Shown piece by piece: positions 1 through 12,000 of a DNA stretch of 64,000 nucleotides; positions within the stretch are counted from its first letter, which is position 1, and each line of letters begins with the position of its first letter. Below the pieces are notes generated by a model, which saw only the letters and a list, made by a program, of their open reading frames with translations, was not told the origin of the DNA and made no database searches. Source of the DNA: Lepus europaeus (taxonomy: Eukaryota; Chordata; Mammalia; Lagomorpha; Leporidae); the NCBI RefSeq assembly GCF_033115175.1, contig NC_084835.1:26307858-26371857 (forward strand), in the 5' to 3' direction. The position numbers and the translations under genes are program-made.

Positions 1-3000
1 AAGCTGCTGGACTGCTTCTTTAAGCCCTTTCTGCCTCGAGAGGTACTGTTACGCAGGGAGGCCCTCCTGCCCCTGCTCGCCTCATCTGGGCCACCTGAGG
101 GCGCTGCAGCCCAATCCAGCTTCCTGGAAGAGCGACTCAGATGGGCTCAGTGTGGGTCATGGGCCCTCACGCCTGGGTTTCCTCCTGGTTCCTGACAGCT
201 GAGGGGTGCAGGGGGCACGTGGAGTTCAGGGAGGACCTGGGAATAGCAGTGCCAAGGACAGCGAGGGTGAGGAGGGAGATGATGTGCTGTAGAGAAACAA
301 ATCCGGAACAGCACCCCCCCTCCCCCACCATCCTCATACCTCGCAGTGCTGCTCTCCCTGTCTCAGCCTGATGCTGTTCCTTCTGTCCCTAGGGCCTCAA
401 GAAAATCCCACCTGAAAAGCTGAGCCGCCTGTCTGAGCTGGTCGAGCCCTGGTTCATCTTCTCCTTGGTCTGGAGCGTAGGTGCCACTGGGGACAGCCTT
501 GGCCGTGTCGCCTTCAGCCGCTGGCTGAGGGCCAAGATGACAGTGGAAAAGGTGAGAGGTGGCCACTCCCGGTTCAGGCTCCCCCCCGGGGCCAGCAGCC
601 AAGCAAGCCTCCTGGGCCTCACAGCCCTGTTCTCCTCCCGGTCCCGGGCAGCTGGCTCTGCCGTTCCCAGGAGAGGGGCTGGTGTTCGATTACCGGCTGG
701 AGGACGCCGGCATCAGCAGCACCAACGACGACGATGACGAAGAGGACGAAAACAAGCAGGTGGCCCCCGAGCCCCCAGGGCCAGGGCAGGGAGAGCCCCA
801 CTGGGTGCCGGCTGTTCTCCTGGGTGAACGGTGACTGCCCCTGGGTCCCAGGCTGGGGGTTATTGTGTCATCTCACGGATCCTCACAGCCTGTCTTCTAG
901 ACAAAGAAATGGAGTCTCAGAGCAGTCACAACCACATGGTCAGTGGCACAGCTGAACTTGAACCTGGGGCTGGGAGCCATCGGAGTGCCTCCCCTCCCAG
1001 CCACACGTGCTGCCTCCTCTGTGCTGGTGCTGAGCCCACAGACCAGCTAGCTCAGTTAACCTAGAAGCCCCATTTGCCCAGAGCCCTGGGCCCCCTAGGG
1101 ATCATGGGCAAGCCCTTGTGACCTGTCTCCATGACCCCATCCCTGTTATCAGGCAGCGAGGGTTCCATGAGCCTACCCTCATTCCAGGTTCAGGACCCCA
1201 GCCCAGGAGGAGAGGGGCAGAGAGGTGTCCATGGGAGTCTTATGGTGACTGTGCAGGGTCCTGCTGGGGGCTTACAGGGTGCATTTGAGTGTCAAGGTCA
1301 CAGTCGTCCCCCAGGGAATGTCCTGGGTAGGCTGTGGTGAGCATCTTCTTCAAGGGAGATCTGTAAGTTGAACCAGGGATGTGGGTGAAGGGACGCAAGG
1401 GGGCAGGATGATGGGAGGGACAGGCCAGGTGGGTCACGCCCTCCAGCTGACTCAGCACCCACGGCTTGGGCCCTCACACTCCTCAAGTCTGAACAGCAAA
1501 CGCTTTTGTTCTTGGGATTGTCTAATCTCACACAGAGACACAGAGCTGGTAGTCCCCAGGGGGCCCCTACCCAGGGCAGCTGAGTATAGGGCGGCTCCCA
1601 CCTGGAAAGCTGCATTCAAGGAGCCCTGTTGCTGGTGGGTTGAGCTGGGGGTCCCCCACCCCGTGCAGAGATCAGAGCAGAGCACCCATAGGTCCCCTGG
1701 GTTCTCCAGTCGAGGCTCAGCAGCAAAGCTCCTCACCTGCCCTGTGCACTGGGCAGCAGGGCCCCAGCCAGGAGTGGTGCAGGGAGAGGTCCCAGGCACA
1801 GTGCTGAGCCAGCTGTGGTTCCAGGTTGCCTGGGTGAAGTGGATGGACTCCTCAGCTCCATTCACCATGGTGCCCGACACCAACTACTGCAACATCATCG
1901 TGCCTACCATGGACACCGTACGCATGTCCTACCTGCTGGGCATGCTGCTCACCAACCACAAGCCTGTGAGTGCCACAAGCCACCCCGAGGCCAGGCTGGA
2001 GGGCGGCAGCTGCTCGGAGTGTGGGTCCCGCCCTCACACTGCCCGCTCTCGTAGGTGCTGTGTGTCGGGCCCACGGGCACCGGGAAGACTCTCACCATCT
2101 CTGACAAGCTCCTCAAGAACCTGCCACTGGAGTACATCAGCCACTTCTTCACCTTTTCAGCCCGCACCTCGGCCAACCAGACCCAGGACTTCATCGACAG
2201 CAAGCTGGACAAGAGGCAGGGCACCCTCCTCACTCCCTCAGCCGCAGCGTACCCCAGCCCAGCTCAGCCAGCTTCTGTCTCATCGCCCACCAGCAGCGAG
2301 AGCTGGCAGCGCCCAAGGGGCCCTGGCCCCCCTGTGCATGGCTCCAGAGCCTTCCCTCTGCCTACAGCTGCTGTGGGGCTTCTCTGGGGTGCCTGCCCTG
2401 AGTGGGCCCTTGTGTGGGGCTCTGTGCCCTCGAGATGCCTGTTCCCCATCTGCCTGTAAAAGGAGCTCAGATTTGGGCCAGCCAGTCTGTGATGTGCCAA
2501 GATGTTCAGAGTGAGACAGGGCTGGCCATGAGGTCGAGCCGCTGGGAGGAGGCTGATATTTGGAGTGGGCTTCCCAGAGGCAGAGCTACCTTCCGGTGTC
2601 CCTTGGCTTCTTGGGGGACCTGGTGCGCTCGGGGGCTGGACTTACAGAGCCCCTCCCTCCAGGCGGAAGGGTGTGTTCGGGCCGCCCCTGGGGCGCAACT
2701 TCATCTTCTTCATCGATGACCTGAACATGCCGGCCCTGGAGACCTATGGCGCACAGCCGCCCATCGAGCTGTTGCGCCAGTGGATGGATCACGGCGGCTG
2801 GTATGACCGCAAGATGATCGGTGCGTGTGGCGGCGTGGGCCAGCGGCGGGACGGGAGGTGTAGGGCCCCAGGGCTGTGATACTTTTGGTGACCCATAAAA
2901 CTGTTTGGATTTCTCTTAAAACTTGGGGAGAGTGAACCTTTCTTGTCAGTGAAAAATGTCCATGTATGCTGTGCCTGCATGAGTATTTGTCTTTACATCA

Positions 3001-6000
3001 ACAGTGTCGGGAGTCAATGTTTAAATGTTTTCTTACAGAGGAAGTGGCCCGTGAATAGCATAGTGCAACCTTAGGCAGGGCCCTGGCTGACTGTCCTGCT
3101 CTCTCCTCAGGAGCCTTCAAGAACCTGGTGGACATCAACTTTGTCTGTGCCATGGGCCCTCCGGGTGGAGGCAGGAACGCCATCACTCCACGGCTGACAC
3201 GCCACTTCAACTACCTGTCCTTTGCCGAGATGGACGACACCAGCAAGAAGCTCATCTTCTCCACCATTCTGGGCAGTTGGATGCGTGAGTACTGGGTGGG
3301 CAAAGGCAGAAGCCCAGGCCGGGTAAGCCGTCCCAGCTTCAGCCGGGTGGCTGCTGGGAAGCCCACCCTCACCCTTTCCTCAGTTTTGTTCCTTTGGCTA
3401 ACTCAGGGGCCTCTCTGAGCCTCAGTTTCTTTGTCTCTAAAATGGGTGCTAATATTAGGTTACCCACCACTTCAACTTCTGAGGGTTTCGTAAGGTATTG
3501 TGTGTGCAACATTCAGAAAGCCTGGCACGTGGTGATTGCTGAATCTGATATGTGTGTATGTGTTTATCTGCAAGTACGTACGTTGACAGGGAGTCTGCAG
3601 AGAATTTACTGGGGGAGGGGGGCAGGCTTTTAGCCTGGCAGCTAAAACACCTGTGTCCCATTCCTGGGCTTGGTTCCTAGCTTTGGCTCCCCTCTGCTTA
3701 TAGTCAGGTTCCTACCACCCAAGGTGGGACCTGGACTGAACTCCTGGATCCCAGCTTTGGGTTGGCCCAGGCCTGGCTCTGGTTGGTTCGTTTCTTTTTA
3801 AGATTTATTTGTTTATTTGAGAGGCAGAGTTCTAGAGAGAGAGAGAGAAACAGAGATAGGTCTTCCATCCTCTTTTTTTTTTGACAGGCAGAGTGGACAG
3901 TGAGAGAGAGACAGAGAGAAAGATCTTCCTTTTGCTGTTGGCTCACCCTCCAATGGCTGCCGCGGCTGGTGTGCTGCGGCCGGTACACCGTGCTGATCCA
4001 AAGGCAGGAGCCAGGTGCTTCTCCAGAGAGCTGGACTAGAAGAGGGGCAACTGGGATAGAATCCGGTGCCCCAACTGGGACTAGAACCCTGTGTGCCGGC
4101 GCCGCAGGTGGAGGATTAGCCTATTGAGCCATGGCACCAGCCTAGGTCTTCCATCCTCTTATTCACAAATGGCCACAATGGTCAAAGCTGGGGCGATCCA
4201 AAGCCAGAAGCCAGGAGTTCTTCCAGGGCTCTCACATGGGTATAGAGGCCTGAGCGCATGGGCCGTCTTCCACTGCTCTCCCAGGCCATTAGCAGGGAGC
4301 TGGATGGGAAGTGCCCAGCTGGAACTCAAACCAGCACCTATAAGGGCTGCCAGCACCTCGGGCAAAGGCTTAGCCTACTACCATACAGCTCTGGTCCCTC
4401 TGTTTCTTCCAAAAAAAAAAATAATTAAATTCATGGAAGATGCATATTATAAAAAGTCAAGGGGCTGGTGCTTTGGCAAAGCGGGTTAATGCCCTGACCT
4501 GAAGTGCTGGCATGCCAAATGGGAGCCGGCTGCTCCACTTCCAATCCAGCTCTCTGCTATGGCCTGGGAAAGCAGTGGAAGATGGCCCAACTCCTTGGGC
4601 CCCTGCACCCACATTGGAGACCTGGAGGAAGCTCCTGGCTCCTGGCTTTGGATCAGTGCAGCTCCAGCAGTTGAGGCCAACTGGGGAGTGAACCATCGGA
4701 TGGAAGACCTCTCTCTCTCTCTCTGCCTCTCCTCTCTCTGTGTAACTCTGACTTTCGAATAAAAATAAATAAATCTTTAAAAATAAAAAAAAAGTCAAAT
4801 TATGAAAGAAAAAGCTAGGCATGGATTTCAATAAACTTGAGTGCCAGAGCAAACTCACCTTTTAATTCCATTTTCCACCAGCGTGTGGAAGTCTTCTTCT
4901 GGATGTTAGTGCTTGTCCCGAACTCTGGTGGAAGAGTTTTCTTGTAAATCAGGAAAAGCCTCTGCACCGGAATGGACAGAATGGCCCAGATCATTTCAGG
5001 GCCTGGGGAGAAGTCTGCCCAGCACCCCACCTCTTACCCCAACACTTGCTTGACCTTTGGACTCCACTGGGCATTGTCCAGTGAGGGGGGGAAGCCAGGT
5101 CTCCGCTTCCTCCTGCCCAGGGATGGTAGGCTGGGACTTGTCCACATGCCCAGTGTGGGTGGGTGGCGACTCCCTGCTCTGAGGAGGTGGTCAGGTGGCA
5201 GTGGCTGCTTTGAGAGCTTCCCAGACTGGGCAGCAGGAGGCCCCCTCACTCTGAACCCTGTATCTTTCCCTCAACCCTCCAGGTGGACTCCTTGGAGAAA
5301 AAAGTTACTGGGAGTCTGTGCGTGAGTACCAGCCTGGGCGGGGCCTGGTACGGCCTGCATGGGACCAGGTGCTGGGTCCAGGCTAGCTCTGGGCTTGTAG
5401 GTGTGTTGAGGCTGGGACCAGTGGCCTCAGGCTCATGTGGGGACCGCGGGCCACTGGGGACTAGAGTGGCAGGTGGCACCAGCACTGGGTTTAGTGCCCA
5501 ACACATAGTAGACGCAAAATGGATGAACCAGTAGAGGAATCCAACAAACTGCAGCCCGGTGCAGCATCCTGGAGCTGCAAAGAGAGGCAGTGTTGTCCAA
5601 GGCGCAGGCATGAGCAGGACACAGGGATGACATGTGGTTGGGCACAGGTGTCCCCTGTGTGGTGACCTCTGGCCCTCACAGTGAGCCAGCCAGCCACTGG
5701 TAGCCACTTTGGTCTCTGTCAGGTGCCTGGATCACCCGCCAAGCCCAACACCCCGAATAGTGCCTGCATACCTGAGGAGCCCTCTCCTGCCCTCTGAGGC
5801 ACAGTGTCAGTGGTGGCAGCTCCCAGGGGGTCATGAACCCTGTAGTCACGACTGAGTTCCAGCCCTCCCCGCATCCACAGTCCAGCACTCCTGCAGCAGT
5901 ATGGGCCGTGTGACCCCTCCACGTGTGTGGCTTGGAGCTGGAGTGTTTGGGTCTGAGGCACAGCCCTGTCAGGCAGGGTGCACTGGTGCCCCCGTCCCAG

Positions 6001-9000
6001 GGGATGTGCCAATGCCTCTGCCCTGTGAGGGCTGAATGTGGAGCGGAAGATGCCGTGTCCTGGGGTGCGGACATCGGGAAAGCCCTGCAGAGGGTGGGCT
6101 TGGGTGCTCAGGTGCACGGCTTCCAAGCCTGAAGCCTGCAGAGGGGCATCCAGAGAGAAGGCAGTGCGAGCACAGGCAAGAAGTTGTGGTGTGTGCAGGC
6201 TGCCGGGGAGCTGCCACCTGTGTGACCCAGGCCACTCTCCTCTGCCCACAGCCGGGGCCCCCCATCTCATCCCCTTCATGGAGCCCCTGGTGGAAGCCAC
6301 CGTCATGGTGTATGCCACCATCACCTCCCAGCTGCTGCCTACCCCGGCCAAGTCCCACTATACCTTCAACCTGAGGGACCTCTCCAAGGTCTTCCAGGGC
6401 ATGCTCATGGCCAACCCTGCCAAGGTGGAGGTGAGGAGCCCCCGCCCCCGCTGCCCTCACCCCACAACTTCAGGCCTTCCTGTCCGAACCTTTCTGGGCC
6501 TTGGTCCTGCCACACGCTGAGGGGCTGGGACTGGTAAGCCCCCAAGGCCCCAGGCCTCATGCCCTGAGCTGATCTTGGGGGTCAGTCCCTGCTGGAGAGG
6601 CAGTTGTGAGGGGGTCATACAAAAGGGGGAGCCGAAGAGAAAAAGGGCCTCTGGGGGAGGCCCTGGGCGAGCAGACTTTGAGGGGACCTTCCAGGAACAT
6701 GAGGCCCCCAGGTGGAAGGAGCAGCAAGTGGGGTGTCAGGTGCACTGGGCAGCAAGAGGACCAGACTCTGGGGCTGTGAGGGGCCAGCAACTCGGATTTC
6801 GTCCTGAGGAGCTGTGAGGGACAGACCGGCACTTTGGGTGGGACTGAACAGCTAACGTGTGTGGAGCCCGTGGCTGGGGGAGAGGGTGGAGGGGACAGAA
6901 GTCGGCCTTGGCTTTGCCATGCTTGTAGCCAAGAGGTTAAGAGAAGAGCCCTGGAGCTTCCTGCGGGCTGTGCAGTCCTCAGGGAGAAGCAGGGAAGCTG
7001 GGATGGAGCAGAGAGGGGCAGATTCAGGGGGGAGGCTCGTGGGGCGTGGGGCGAGCTAAGACCTGAGATGTCAGGTGCAAAGGGAACCCGGTCTTGCAGC
7101 CAGGCTGGAGGGGGTTTTGGGGGTGGCGATGATGCTCTAGAGGCACTTGCGGCCAGTTAGTGGAGCCGGTGCTCAGTGGGCACTTGGCCCGCCCTCCAGC
7201 AGCCCTGCCCGTGGCCCTGGTGCAGTCCTTGCGGGAGAGCTGGGCCCAGGTCAGGGACTCGGGAGCCCCAGGCCTTGAGGGTTGGCTGAGGGCCCCAGGG
7301 CTGCGGCCGGCACTGATGCGGAGCGGCCGCAGGACAAGGTGCAGCTGCTGCGACTGTGGTACCACGAGAACTGCCGTGTGTTCCGCGACCGGCTGGTGAA
7401 CGAGGAGGACTGCGGCTGGTTCGATGAGCTGCTGCAGGGCCACATGGCACGGTGGGACGTGGCCTTCAACGAGGTTTGCCCCTCCCAGCCCATTCTCTAC
7501 GGGGACTTCATGTCACCAGGCTCCGATGTCAAGAGCTACGAGCTCATCACCAGTGAGTCCAAGGTGAGGGCCCCGGGGCCGCTGACAGCCCCCCACTCTG
7601 GGCCGCGCGCTTGGACACTGCGTGAGGAAGGCCAGCTCAAGGATGTCGGCAAGCCCCAGGCCTCCCCACAACCCTGTCCCTCTCATTGTCGAGTGGGTAC
7701 AGCTCCTTGGCAGTGAGAGCGAACCTCAGTCCTGTGGAGACTCACTCTGCAAACCAGGACGGGGCCCACGGAGGGCAGCAGGGGCCGCAAACCAGTCCTG
7801 GGTGGTTCCAAAGCAGGAAGCGTCGGTGATGGGCTCACATCATGGAGCAGGGGAACTTAGGCACAGAGGGCACTCCCCCTGGCAGAGCGAGACGAGGTGG
7901 TCCCTGGGGCGGCCGGTGGAGTTTGTATGAGGGTTTGCGGGCTGTGGCCGGGGCAGAGCTGACAGCCACGTGTGCAGCCCCCTGGGTGGGCTTTCAGTGC
8001 TTTCGGCAACAACCTGAGTGTGTTCATCCGCACCTGGGACTGTTGAGGGCCCTGGGCCGGGTCCAGGCCTCCAGGGGAGATATGCAGCTGGCCAGTCGCA
8101 GAGTGGCTAAAGTGCCCTGTTTCTCGGTCAGAACAGAGAAGAGAGCAGGGTGGGGGGCATGTGCAGGGGGACTCTAGAGCAGGGGAGACCCGGCCCTCCG
8201 GTGCCTGCCCCGGCCGCAGATGATGCAGGTGATCAAGGAGTACATGGAGGACTACAACCAGATCAACACGGCCAAGCTGAAGCTGGTCCTCTTCATGGAC
8301 GCCATGAGCCACATCTGCCGCATCAGCCGCACACTGCGCCAGGCGCTGGGCAACGCGCTCCTGCTGGGCGTGGGTGGCAGTGGCCGCAGCTCCCTCACAC
8401 GGCTTGCCTCGCACATGTGAGGGCCCCAGGCATGGTGGGCAGCGGGTGGCTGGGGCAGATGGCACGTCCAATCCTTGTTTTCCATAGTGGCGGGAGCCTG
8501 GGGTAGCCCTGAGCAGACCTAGCCAGCCCATGTGGGCTTCTGGAAGGGCTGGAAACAGGACCCAGGCTCCAGGGAGAGGTGGCAGCGGTGCCCTGTGGTG
8601 CTGTGGGGAGAGGGGTGTAGCTGGAAGCACCCCAGGGACCTTCTGAAGGGAGGTGTTGGTGGTGGGGGCAGGGGGGCTGCCCTCAGAATCAGCGCTGGGA
8701 GGCTGGGAAGGGAGGATGCTGCAGGCTAAGGGAACAACTCCGGCAAAGGGCTAGAGGAGAGAGAGCAGCCTCAGGGCCTGGGATGGGAGTGGCACTCCAG
8801 CTGGATGGGGGAGGAGCGGGCCTCCGCCACAGCCCTCAGTGCGGGCCCCAAACTGCCACCTCCAGGGCCGAGTATGAGTGCTTTCAGATTGAGCTGTCCA
8901 AGAACTACGGCCTGAGCGAGTGGCGCGACGATGTCAAGAAGGCCCTGCTGAAGGCTGGCCTGCAGAACCTGCCCATAACCTTCCTGTTCGCAGACACCCA

Positions 9001-12000
9001 GGTGCCAGCACCTCGGCGCCGGGTGGGGCTTGGGCGGGGGCACCCTGGCTCGTGCTCAGGCTCACGCATGCCCAGCTCGCTGTCAGTTGGGACAGATATC
9101 AGGAGAGAACGCCAGGACCAGGTAGCATTCAGATGGGGGCTGGGTTGGGAGCAGAAAGCCAGACCCACCTCTCAAGAGCTAAGTGTGTGTGTGTGGGGGG
9201 GTGTAGATCATGCCCCAAGACTAAATAAAGCCCCAGTATCATGGCACCCTACCTGCTGGCTGGTGGCTTCCTGTCTCAAGGATCTGTGCCCCAAGTGCTG
9301 GGGAGCCAGGGTTCCCCTCCTGGGGGCTGCTCTTTCTGGGGCTCCCAGGCTTGAGGTTTCCTTGCTGTGGAGCCACAGGACAAACAGCACAGCACTGAAG
9401 CCTGGCTGGTGGCTGGTGTTGGGGCCCAGGCCTACGCCAGCCCCAGGGCCCCCGCAGGAAGCTGCTAAGCTGGGTAGGAGAGCCCCGGCGACCTGAGATG
9501 GGCAAGGACCCATCTGTGCTGGTGGCTGTGGTCTCCTCCCTTGAATAAACTGGCCCCACCACCATAGCCCAGGGTCTTGCTTGTGAGGTCACCTGGGCGA
9601 GCATCAGCGGCATCATATGCAAAGTGGAGCCAATTGTGGAGACCCAGTGAGAGCATAGAGCCCAGGGGCCAGCATAGAGGCTCAGCTCTGTCTCCCTGGT
9701 CTACTCCCCCTTCTCCCAGATCAAGAATGAGTCCTTCCTGGAGGACATCAACAACATCCTCAACTCGGGTGACATCCCCAACCTGTACGCCATGGACGAG
9801 CAGGACCAGATCCTCAACACCATGCGGCCCTACATCCAGGAGCAAGGGCTGCAGCCCACCAAGGCCAACCTCATGGCTGCCTACACCAGGCGCGTGCGCA
9901 GCAACATCCACATGGTGCTATGCATGAGGTACAGGCCCAGGCCCGGCCGCGATGCTGCTGTGCTGGTAACATCTCAGCTCCTGGGCCACAGGGCTGGGGG
10001 AAAGGGCTCTGGGGCTTGGGTTCCTACGCCTGACCTCACTTGGATCCGTGGACCCCTAGCCCCATCGGAGAGGTCTTCCGAGCTCGCCTGAGGCAGTTTC
10101 CCTCCCTCGTCAACTGCTGTACCATCGACTGGTTTAATGAGTGGCCGACAGAGGCCCTGGAGTCTGTGGCCACTATGTTCCTGAACGAGATCCCAGAGCT
10201 GGAAGCGTCCTACAAAATAGTGGGAGGCTTGGTAGGTGTCGTGGTGAGGAGCAGGTTCTTGGGAAGAACTGTTTGGTTTGGGGCGTAGGCTCAAGGTCAT
10301 CACGGCCTGGGTGAGCATTCCAGGCCCACTACTCACTGTCAGGCTTTGGTCAGACAGCTATAGCTCTCTTAGCCTCAGTTTTCTCATTTGTAGTGTGGGG
10401 TGCCACCGATGGTCATGGTAACAGGATGGGAGCACACAGCTGCATGGTTACTGTTTTTCTCGAAGGCTTCAGGGAAGCTTTCTTCAAAGAACACCCTGAG
10501 CACAGGCTAGGGTGGGTAGATTGGGCTGGTCTAGTCCAGCCTGAGAGAGGGGTGGTTGCCTGGGGGCCAAGAGCTAGGCTGAATCTGACATTTCCCTGCC
10601 CAGCCTTGCTGATGCTTTGGTTCCTCCCTCCCCTTGGGCCCAGACTCCAGATGGGCACCAGAGCCCTGGGAGAGAGGCAGCTTGTGTGGGCTGTGACAAG
10701 GACATGGGGCCAAAACATGCCTGGGTCCACCCTTACAGCCAGCTCTGCGAACTTGAACAGCCCCTTGCCTTCTCCCAACCTTGGGTTTTTCACTCCTGTT
10801 TGCATGATGGGTATCTTTGACCTGCAGGTTGTGGGACTCGTAGGAGGAATGGGTGTGAGGCAGGAGGCTCCTGGCTCAGGCTCAGGCTGCGGTAGCTCTG
10901 TGGGAGCCCGCGGCCTGTGTGCACGGAGCACACAGCCAGCAGCAGCGGTCTCCCCGCACACAGATCCAGGTCTGCGTGTATATCCACCAGTCGGTGGCCA
11001 AGAAGTGCGTCGAGTACCTGGCGGAGCTGGCGCGCCACAACTACGTGACCCCTAAGAGCTACCTGGAGCTGCTCAATATTTTCTCCATCCTCATTGGACA
11101 GAAGAAACTGGAACTGAAAACGGCCAAAAACCGCATGAAGAGTGGCCTTGACAAGGTGAGGCCTGTGGCTCTGCCACGTGGCCTTTCACGCTGCAGCTAA
11201 TGGCATATGTGAATGGCTGCCTTTCTCCCTGCAGCCAGCCGGGGGCACGGCCAGAGTAGGGTACCCCACAGATTTCTCAGGATGCCGACCTTCTTCTGAG
11301 GGAGGCCGTCAGGAAGCTCCGGGGCTTCTGAAGCTGCTGGCCATAGCCTCTCTCAGGCTGCACAGGTTTCCTCTCTGTGCCCCAACCCCCAGCTCCTGCG
11401 TACTTCCGAAGACGTGGCCAAGATGCAGGAGGAGCTGGAGGTTATGCGCCCCATGCTGGAGGAGGCTGCCAGGGACACCATGCTCACCATGGAGCAGATC
11501 AAGGTTGGGGTGCTCCGGGGCCTCCTCCCTGAGGCCTGCCCCCGTGTGCAGGGATGACACCTCTGCCTGCCTGGCTGAATGTGCCCTGTGCGGGATGCAG
11601 AGAGGAGGCAGAGGAGGGAACACCCATCCCCTCCCACCAGCTGCCAGCGGGCTTCTCCTGTCTTGTGTCCCTAGGTGGACACGGCCATCGCCGAGGAGAC
11701 CCGGAATTCAGTGCAGGCAGAAGAGATCAAGGCCAAGGAGAAGGCTGCAAAGGCACAAGCTATTGCTGACGACGCCCAAAAGGATCTGGAAGAGGCGCTG
11801 CCAGCTCTGGACATGGCCCTGGCCAGCCTGCGCAACCTCAACAAGAGCGATGTGACTGAGGTGGGCAGCTGGGCGAGTCCTGGCGCTCCCTCCTGTGTCC
11901 CTCCCTGGTGTCCTCCTGGGCCCTGATCCCCTCTGTGCATCCTCTGCAGGCCGTGTGCCAAGAGGTGAGGGCAGAGCAAGGGCTGGAGCCCAGCTGCCTG

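Noticed and set aside
2055-2459. Read-through of the DNAH1 exon past 2215 as an alternative end
   Set aside because: The frame stays open for about 80 codons but the extra residues are Pro/Ala/Ser-rich and unlike dynein, while the GC donor restores the conserved sequence exactly.
1381-2514. Long open frame of 377 codons on the + strand
   Set aside because: It overlaps two DNAH1 exons (1825-1965, 2055-2215) in the wrong frame and has no family resemblance. GC-rich DNA keeps such frames open by chance.
5719-6351. Open frame of 210 codons on the - strand
   Set aside because: Antisense to a DNAH1 exon and intron with low-complexity composition; no start context or homologue recognised.
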